Below the pieces are notes generated by a model that was given only the letters and a program-made list of their open reading frames with translations, was not told the origin of the DNA and made no database searches. Shown here piece by piece: positions 32,498 to 37,141 of a DNA stretch of 37,141 bases (its first letter is position 1; the number at the start of each line of letters is the position of its first letter). The stretch spans positions 1 to 37,141 of the forward strand of contig NZ_ANOH01000399.1 of assembly GCF_000346505.1 (NCBI RefSeq). The letters are read 5' to 3'. The stretch is from Aporhodopirellula sallentina SM41 (lineage in GTDB: Bacteria; Planctomycetota; Planctomycetia; Pirellulales; Pirellulaceae). A program made the position numbers and the translations under genes.

Positions 32498-32980
32498 CTA
32501 TCGACCTCCCGCTTGTTGAGGCGACTCAGGTTGTGACGGGTTCATACGATGCGTCCGGATCCATCGCTTTGCAAAGTCAGCGAGTTCCGGTGTGCGCCGG
32601 TTTCCATCGCGGTACACGCCCACCGTGATGCGTTCCGCGGTCTCGTCAGTCATCGACGCATCGCCGGTCGCGGAAAGCCAATCACACCACCGTCGCCCGG
32701 TAAGCGATCCGACATGAGACCGAGTGTCCGCACCGATTGCCGTTCGTTTCAGGATCTGAACGATCGCCGCATCTGTGGACGCACGATCGACCGCCTCGAG
32801 CGCGTCGCGTCGATACGCATCGGCGAGCCAATGTCGGCGCCATTTGAGCACACCAAACACCACCCCAGCGACCACCACGGCAATCAGCACCCACCACCCC
32901 GGTGCCAACGGCCACCACGACACCGGCGGTGGGACGGCGACATCACGCAATTGATCGAGACTCGATGCGTCCAACATCAT
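32498..32980 (-). CDS. DUF4381 protein
   Basis: A 160-aa membrane protein matching DUF4381: LRDVAVPPPVSWWPLAPGWW just before the single helix (VLIAVVVAGVVFGVLKW), then a cytoplasmic helical domain with DAYRRDALEAVD and GRRWCDWLSATG. Members always seem to occur in MoxR-DUF58-VWA operons; the function is not known. It overlaps the DUF58 stop by 4 bases and ends one base before BatA. Confidence 0.87.
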   Translation of the reverse strand: MMLDASSLDQLRDVAVPPPVSWWPLAPGWWVLIAVVVAGVVFGVLKWRRHWLADAYRRDALEAVDRASTDAAIVQILKRTAIGADTRSHVGSLTGRRWCDWLSATGDASMTDETAERITVGVYRDGNRRTPELADFAKRWIRTHRMNPSQPESPQQAGGR

Positions 32981-33957
32981 CGACGCTCTCCCAGTGCCGT
33001 CATCACCTGTCCGGCGATGGGTTCATGAGTGCAGATCGGCAACACCGGAATCCGAATCGCTCGCAGACGCGTCCGAATCGTTTCCGACAATCGACGAAAC
33101 TCCTCGACAAACCGCTCGTTCACTTTTGAATCGACGTCAACGGTAGCTGCCTGCGAACCGTCTGTTAAATCGACACCGCCCAACTCCGGAAGACTGACAC
33201 CGAGCGGATCATAAACCAACGTGGCCAGGACATCGTTGTGACTGGCCAAACGAGTCGCGTGCCGGTGCGTGTCGTCGTTGTTGCCGATGTAGTCCGTTGC
33301 CAACACAATCAGAAAATCATGGTTAGCCACGTTGACCGCACGCCGCAAAGCTTCATTCAGGTTGGCGGCGTTCAACGGCGTGCTCGATGACGACAGTTTG
33401 CGGTTCATGCGAACCAACTCGTGACAAATCCGCAGCACGTTTTCGCGACTGCGTTGCGGTCGCACTTCCACGACCTCGTCATCACCGAAGATGATTGCCC
33501 CCACACGGTCCCCCGCGTGCAACGAAGCCCATGCGGCCAACGCAGCGAGTTCCGCCGCGGCGGTCGCTTTTGTCGTTCGCGCCGATCCGAAAAACATGTT
33601 CGAACGTTGGTCCACGACGAGCAACACCGGACGTTCGCGTTCCTCCGTATAAACCCGAACGTGAGTCTTTCGCAGTCGTGCGGTCGCCCGCCAATCGATC
33701 GTACGAATGTCGTCACCGGGCCGGTAATCACGCAGTTCTTCAAACGTCAGCCCACGGCCCCGCAATCGCGACGCGTGTCGACCGCTGAGCAGACTGTTTA
33801 CCGGTTGGCGAGGCAACAACGAAAACCCTTTCGCGTCGACTCGCAACCGCGCGAGACCTTCGAGCGTCGGATAGACGTCCCCCGACCGTTTCGGCGATGC
33901 CACTGGCACTGGCACTTCCGTGCCCCCAGGCAACATCGTTGACAACCTTTTGAACAT
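32977..33957 (-). CDS. DUF58 domain protein
   Basis: A 326-aa cytoplasmic protein. The DUF58 signature is complete: RGRGLTFEELRDYRPGDDIR and TIDWRATARLRKTHVRVYTEE at ~66-105. A VWA-like fold follows (VLLVVDQRSNMFFG, with GDRVGAIIFGDD). Here too the metal site is changed, DQRSN in place of DxSxS. The family is obligately linked to MoxR ATPases. 58 bases separate it from the MoxR gene and it overlaps DUF4381 by 4. Confidence 0.9.
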   Translation of the reverse strand: MFKRLSTMLPGGTEVPVPVASPKRSGDVYPTLEGLARLRVDAKGFSLLPRQPVNSLLSGRHASRLRGRGLTFEELRDYRPGDDIRTIDWRATARLRKTHVRVYTEERERPVLLVVDQRSNMFFGSARTTKATAAAELAALAAWASLHAGDRVGAIIFGDDEVVEVRPQRSRENVLRICHELVRMNRKLSSSSTPLNAANLNEALRRAVNVANHDFLIVLATDYIGNNDDTHRHATRLASHNDVLATLVYDPLGVSLPELGGVDLTDGSQAATVDVDSKVNERFVEEFRRLSETIRTRLRAIRIPVLPICTHEPIAGQVMTALGERR

Positions 33958-34015
33958 GAACCTGCCTTCGGATCAGACGGTCACTGACGAACCACTCTTT
34001 GGAATGCTTCCAACG

Positions 34016-34981
34016 TTAACCAACGGCAACTTTCTCGAGCACGAGACCGATTACTCCTTCGCGAGTCATCGATTCCGCTTCCGCTTCGTATGAAAGATGC
34101 ACACGGTGTGCGAGACACGCCGGAGCCACCGCCTGCACATCTTCGGGCGACACAAAGTCGTTACCGCGCAGCCAAGCCCTCGCCCGGGCAGCGGCGTCCA
34201 TCGCGATCGTCGCCCGCGGACTCGCCCCCACCTGAATCAACCGAGCCAATTCGTCCCCGTACCGTTTGGGTTCCCGTGTCGCAATCACCAAATCCACGAT
34301 GTACTGTTCGACCGACGGCTCGACGTGCACCGCGTTGACCTGCTGCCGTGCCTCCAACACGAGTTCTTTGCTCGCACGCTCGGAAACGGTATGTCCGCCG
34401 GTAATCTCCGACCGCACCAACCGCAGAATTTGAAGCTCATTTTCCGCCGGCGGATAAGGGACCTGCACATAAACCATGAAGCGGTCCATTTGAGCCTCCG
34501 GCAACGGATACGTGCCTTCCTGCTCGATCGGATTCTGTGTCGCCAACACCAAAAACAACTCAGGCAACCGATGAGTTGTGCCCGCGACCGTAACCTGCCG
34601 CTCTTCCATCGCCTCGAGCAGCGCCGCCTGCACTTTCGCCGGTGCCCGGTTGATCTCGTCGGCGAGGATCAGATTCCCAAAGATCGGCCCCGACTGAAAC
34701 TCAAAATCTCCCGTCTGCTCACGGTAGATTTCGGAACCCGTCACGTCCGAAGGCAACAAATCCGGAGTGAATTGCACCCGGCTGAACTCGCTCTCGATCA
34801 ACTGCGACAGCGTTTTGATCGAACGAGTCTTCGCCGTCCCCGGCAATCCCTCCATCAGCACGTGTCCATTGGCCAACAGCGCGATCAACAACCGCTCCAC
34901 AACGGTCTCCTGCCCGATCACCGCAGCATTCATCGCTTTCGAAATCGAATCGACCGCCTCACGTGGTGTCGTCATCTCCAT
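34016..34981 (-). CDS. MoxR family AAA+ ATPase
   Basis: A 321-aa AAA+ ATPase of the MoxR family, a chaperone-like motor that acts with VWA proteins. Walker A is GLPGTAKT (45-52), Walker B LILADEIN with Asp108/Glu109, sensor 1 is in LATQNP (Asn150), followed by the family marker EQEGTYPLPEAQMDRFM and sensor-2-type GASPRATI. First gene of the seven-gene operon MoxR-DUF58-DUF4381-BatA-BatB-BatC-BatD. The first ATG (34981) is used; a second ATG two codons on is too close to GGAG. Confidence 0.93.
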   Translation of the reverse strand: MEMTTPREAVDSISKAMNAAVIGQETVVERLLIALLANGHVLMEGLPGTAKTRSIKTLSQLIESEFSRVQFTPDLLPSDVTGSEIYREQTGDFEFQSGPIFGNLILADEINRAPAKVQAALLEAMEERQVTVAGTTHRLPELFLVLATQNPIEQEGTYPLPEAQMDRFMVYVQVPYPPAENELQILRLVRSEITGGHTVSERASKELVLEARQQVNAVHVEPSVEQYIVDLVIATREPKRYGDELARLIQVGASPRATIAMDAAARARAWLRGNDFVSPEDVQAVAPACLAHRVHLSYEAEAESMTREGVIGLVLEKVAVG

Positions 34982-35338
34982 TGTCCCAATATCAAAAAGA
35001 ACTTCGTCATATCATGAATCACCTGAGACACACACTCAGGCGTTTTACAAAGATACCGCGTTGTCTCTCTTCACGATGCGTCATCTCATCAGCGCGTCAT
35101 CTCATCAGACTCCATCTCATCAGCCTCGCGACGATCTTCTAACATCAACGTAGATAAGACACCGTACCAATGGTTGTCGCAGCATACCTGCATGAAATCA
35201 ATAGCCCGCTTCGCGCGAATCAAATTCGCCGGTCCATTGTCATCCGTTTACAGAGCCAATCGAATACAATCCACGAAAACAAGAGTCTACGGAGACGATT
35301 CGATCAGCAGGCAAGCAGTTCCACATTCGAGTTTTCAG
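34982..35338. other. Divergent promoter region, MoxR operon / GH95 gene
   Basis: About 357 bases between divergent genes. It contains the three-unit tandem repeat at 35078-35123. No confident promoter boxes; no gene. Confidence 0.5.
35078..35123 (+). repeat. Three-unit tandem repeat, ~15 bp
   Basis: GCGTCATCTCATCAG at 35078 and 35094, then ACTCCATCTCATCAG at 35109. It lies ~100 bp upstream of the MoxR start, within a divergent promoter region. Confidence 0.7.
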
Positions 35339-37141
35339 ATGAAAAAGCTAGCCATTCTCATTCTGCTCACACTCCTATTCGCGGGAAACACAACCGCCAC
35401 AGCAGACACGCTCTGGTATGAACAGCCCGGCACGAACCCGTTGACCAGCCTACCGATCGGAAACGGTCGCATCGGAGGGCTGATCTTTGGTGGCGTCGCC
35501 AATGAAAAAATCGTGATCAGCGAAGATACCGTTTGGTCAGGCGGCCCCCACGATTACACCAACGTGGGTTCGCATCAGTACCTGCCCGAACTCCGAAAAC
35601 GGATCCTTACAGAGAAATATGAAGAGGCAGCCGAGTTCGGTGCCGAACACTTATTGGGGATTCCCAAAAACCAGAAAAAGTTTCAGATGCTGGCAAATCT
35701 GCATCTGCAGTTCCCCGGTCACGATAGCCCGCAAGACTACCGACGTCAGCTCAACATGAGCGACGCAACCGCAACCGTTCGCTATCGCATCAACGACGCT
35801 GTCTTTACTCGCGAGATCTTTGCGTCCCATCCCGACGATGTCATCGCGATCCGGATCCAATGTGATCAAAACCACCGTATCACGATGAACGCCGCCTTCG
35901 ACTCGCTTCATCCAGGCTGCTCGGTATCGGCCGGTTCCCCCAACGAACTCGTCATCAACGGGAACGCAGACGCGATCCGATTCCAGAGTCGCATGTGTGT
36001 TCTGCAAAACGGAGGCACGCTTCAACACGCCGATAGCGGTTTGAAAATCAAAGATGCAAGCTCCGTCGTCATCATATTGGCCGCCGCGACGAACTACGTG
36101 AACCACCACAACGTCTCCGCCTCCCCGCCCCAGCGCTGCCAACGCGCCCTTGCAAACGCCAGCGATAGCTCGTTCGACGAATTGAAAAGAAGGCATGTTG
36201 CCGACTTCCGATCGCTGTACGACCGCGTCCAACTCAACCTGAAGGCAACTCCGGCGGAACGCGAAACACCAACCGACACGCTGCTCGAGAAGGTAATTCA
36301 GGGAGAGCGGTCCGCGTTGCTCGAAGAACGGTTGTTCCAATACGGCCGCTACCTGAATATCTCCGGCGCACGCCCTGGCACTCAGCCATTGAACCTCGTC
36401 GGCATCTGGCCGACCGAAGGGCTCGACGCCCCGTGGGGTGGCAAATGGACGCTAAACATCAATGCGGAACTCAACACATGGCCGGTGGAAACCACCGCGT
36501 TGCCGGAATGTCACGAACCGCTACTCGCGTTGCTCGAAGACCTGCGGGTCACGGGTCGACGGGTTGCTACGGAACACTACGGTTGCCGTGGCTTTGTCGC
36601 CCATCACAACACTGACCTATGGCGTGGCGCCGCCCCCGTCGATACAGCGATTCACGGCCTCTGGCCGATGGGGTCGGCCTGGCTATGCCGGCACATCTGG
36701 GAACACTACGACTTCTCGAGAAACCGAGATTATCTCCGTGACGCCTATCCCACGATGAAGGAAGCCGCGTTGTTCTATGAAGACTATCTGATCGAGGGTC
36801 CGGACGGGCACCTCGCCACCTGTCCGGCAATCTCGTTTGAGCAAACATTTCGCAAGAAAGACGGCACGCTCGGACGACTGACCTATGCACCGACGATGGA
36901 CAACCAAATTCTCCGGGATTTGTTTTCCAATTGCATCCAAGCCGCCCAAACACTCGGCACCGATACCGACAAATGTGAAACATGGACACACATCATCTCT
37001 CGGCTACGTCCCAACCAAATCGATCCTGACACCGGCCGAATCATGGAGTGGGCGTTTCAGGCAGAACAGCCCCGCGTCAGCGGACAACTAGCGCCGTTGT
37101 GGGGCGTCTCGCCGGGTCGCGAAATCAACATTCACGACACA
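35339..37141 (+). CDS. GH95 alpha-L-fucosidase-like, 3' end beyond the window
   Basis: The frame opens at ATG 35339 and runs 601 codons without a stop to the window end. A signal peptide (KKLAILILLTLLFAGNTTATA) is followed by the GH95 N-terminal beta domain (LWYEQPGTNPLTSLPIGNGR, then SEDTVWSGGPHDYTN) and the (alpha/alpha)6 barrel: KWTLNINAELNTWPVE with Asn373/Asn375, equivalents of the catalytic Asn pair, HHNTDLWRGAAPVD, Glu501 in ISFEQ as likely acid, and TYAPTMDNQILRDLF. The last ~200 residues, with the final Asp, lie outside. GH95 cleaves alpha-1,2-fucose or galactose from glycans, so it may act on algal polysaccharides. It is divergent from the MoxR operon. Confidence 0.9.
   Translation, partial: MKKLAILILLTLLFAGNTTATADTLWYEQPGTNPLTSLPIGNGRIGGLIFGGVANEKIVISEDTVWSGGPHDYTNVGSHQYLPELRKRILTEKYEEAAEFGAEHLLGIPKNQKKFQMLANLHLQFPGHDSPQDYRRQLNMSDATATVRYRINDAVFTREIFASHPDDVIAIRIQCDQNHRITMNAAFDSLHPGCSVSAGSPNELVINGNADAIRFQSRMCVLQNGGTLQHADSGLKIKDASSVVIILAAATNYVNHHNVSASPPQRCQRALANASDSSFDELKRRHVADFRSLYDRVQLNLKATPAERETPTDTLLEKVIQGERSALLEERLFQYGRYLNISGARPGTQPLNLVGIWPTEGLDAPWGGKWTLNINAELNTWPVETTALPECHEPLLALLEDLRVTGRRVATEHYGCRGFVAHHNTDLWRGAAPVDTAIHGLWPMGSAWLCRHIWEHYDFSRNRDYLRDAYPTMKEAALFYEDYLIEGPDGHLATCPAISFEQTFRKKDGTLGRLTYAPTMDNQILRDLFSNCIQAAQTLGTDTDKCETWTHIISRLRPNQIDPDTGRIMEWAFQAEQPRVSGQLAPLWGVSPGREINIHDT

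Overview
The window reads as chromosomal DNA of a planctomycete close to Rhodopirellula (order Pirellulales). This is inferred from content, not from any search. The signs are two DUF1559 prepilin-like genes with the N-terminal [16 protein letters not shown] signature, a short secreted protein with a LEPR-XLL-type leader, an ECF sigma factor overlapping a Ser/Thr kinase-TPR gene, a 4-TM TspO, an Anbu proteasome homologue, a GH95 fucosidase, weak Shine-Dalgarno use, and a family of ~80-bp intergenic repeats present five times.

Layout. 1-3218: HEAT protein (-), SpoIIAA-like protein (+), and an Anbu-transglutaminase pair (+). 3219-9700: class III old yellow enzyme (+), then on the minus strand a small lipoprotein, DUF1559 protein, zinc alcohol dehydrogenase and Na+/Ca2+ exchanger. 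9895-12534 (-): TPR-like, membrane-anchored, DUF2721 and uncharacterised proteins. 12642-14506 (+): GNAT acetyltransferase and a secreted esterase with EF-hands. 14799-18747 (-): a biotin-dependent carboxyl-transfer operon (5S-like, 12S-like, 88-aa subunit, BCCP) with no biotin carboxylase. 19023-22731 (+): a Cys-rich protein with internal tandem repeats, DUF1559 protein, DUF4198-like protein and YHS-like lipoprotein. 22783-28102 (-): TspO, then the ECF sigma/kinase/LEPR operon. 28507-34981 (-): a seven-gene MoxR-Bat operon. 35339-end (+): GH95 enzyme cut by the window edge.

How the genes work together. In the carboxyl-transfer operon a biotinylated carrier would shuttle CO2 between a pyruvate/oxaloacetate-type transferase and an acyl-CoA carboxyltransferase, as in methylmalonyl-CoA:pyruvate transcarboxylase. 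The MoxR-Bat genes, chained by 1-4 base overlaps, should form a membrane VWA/AAA+ complex. The sigma-kinase-LEPR genes look like one signalling unit with a secreted partner. The 19-22.7 kb cluster is the best candidate for something undescribed: two Cys-rich exported proteins, a periplasmic His-led DUF4198 protein and a pseudopilin, suggesting envelope metal handling.

Intergenic DNA is rich in structure: the dispersed repeat, short tandem arrays at about nine places, and several strong inverted repeats near gene ends. No tRNA, rRNA, CRISPR array, intact insertion sequence or replication origin was seen.
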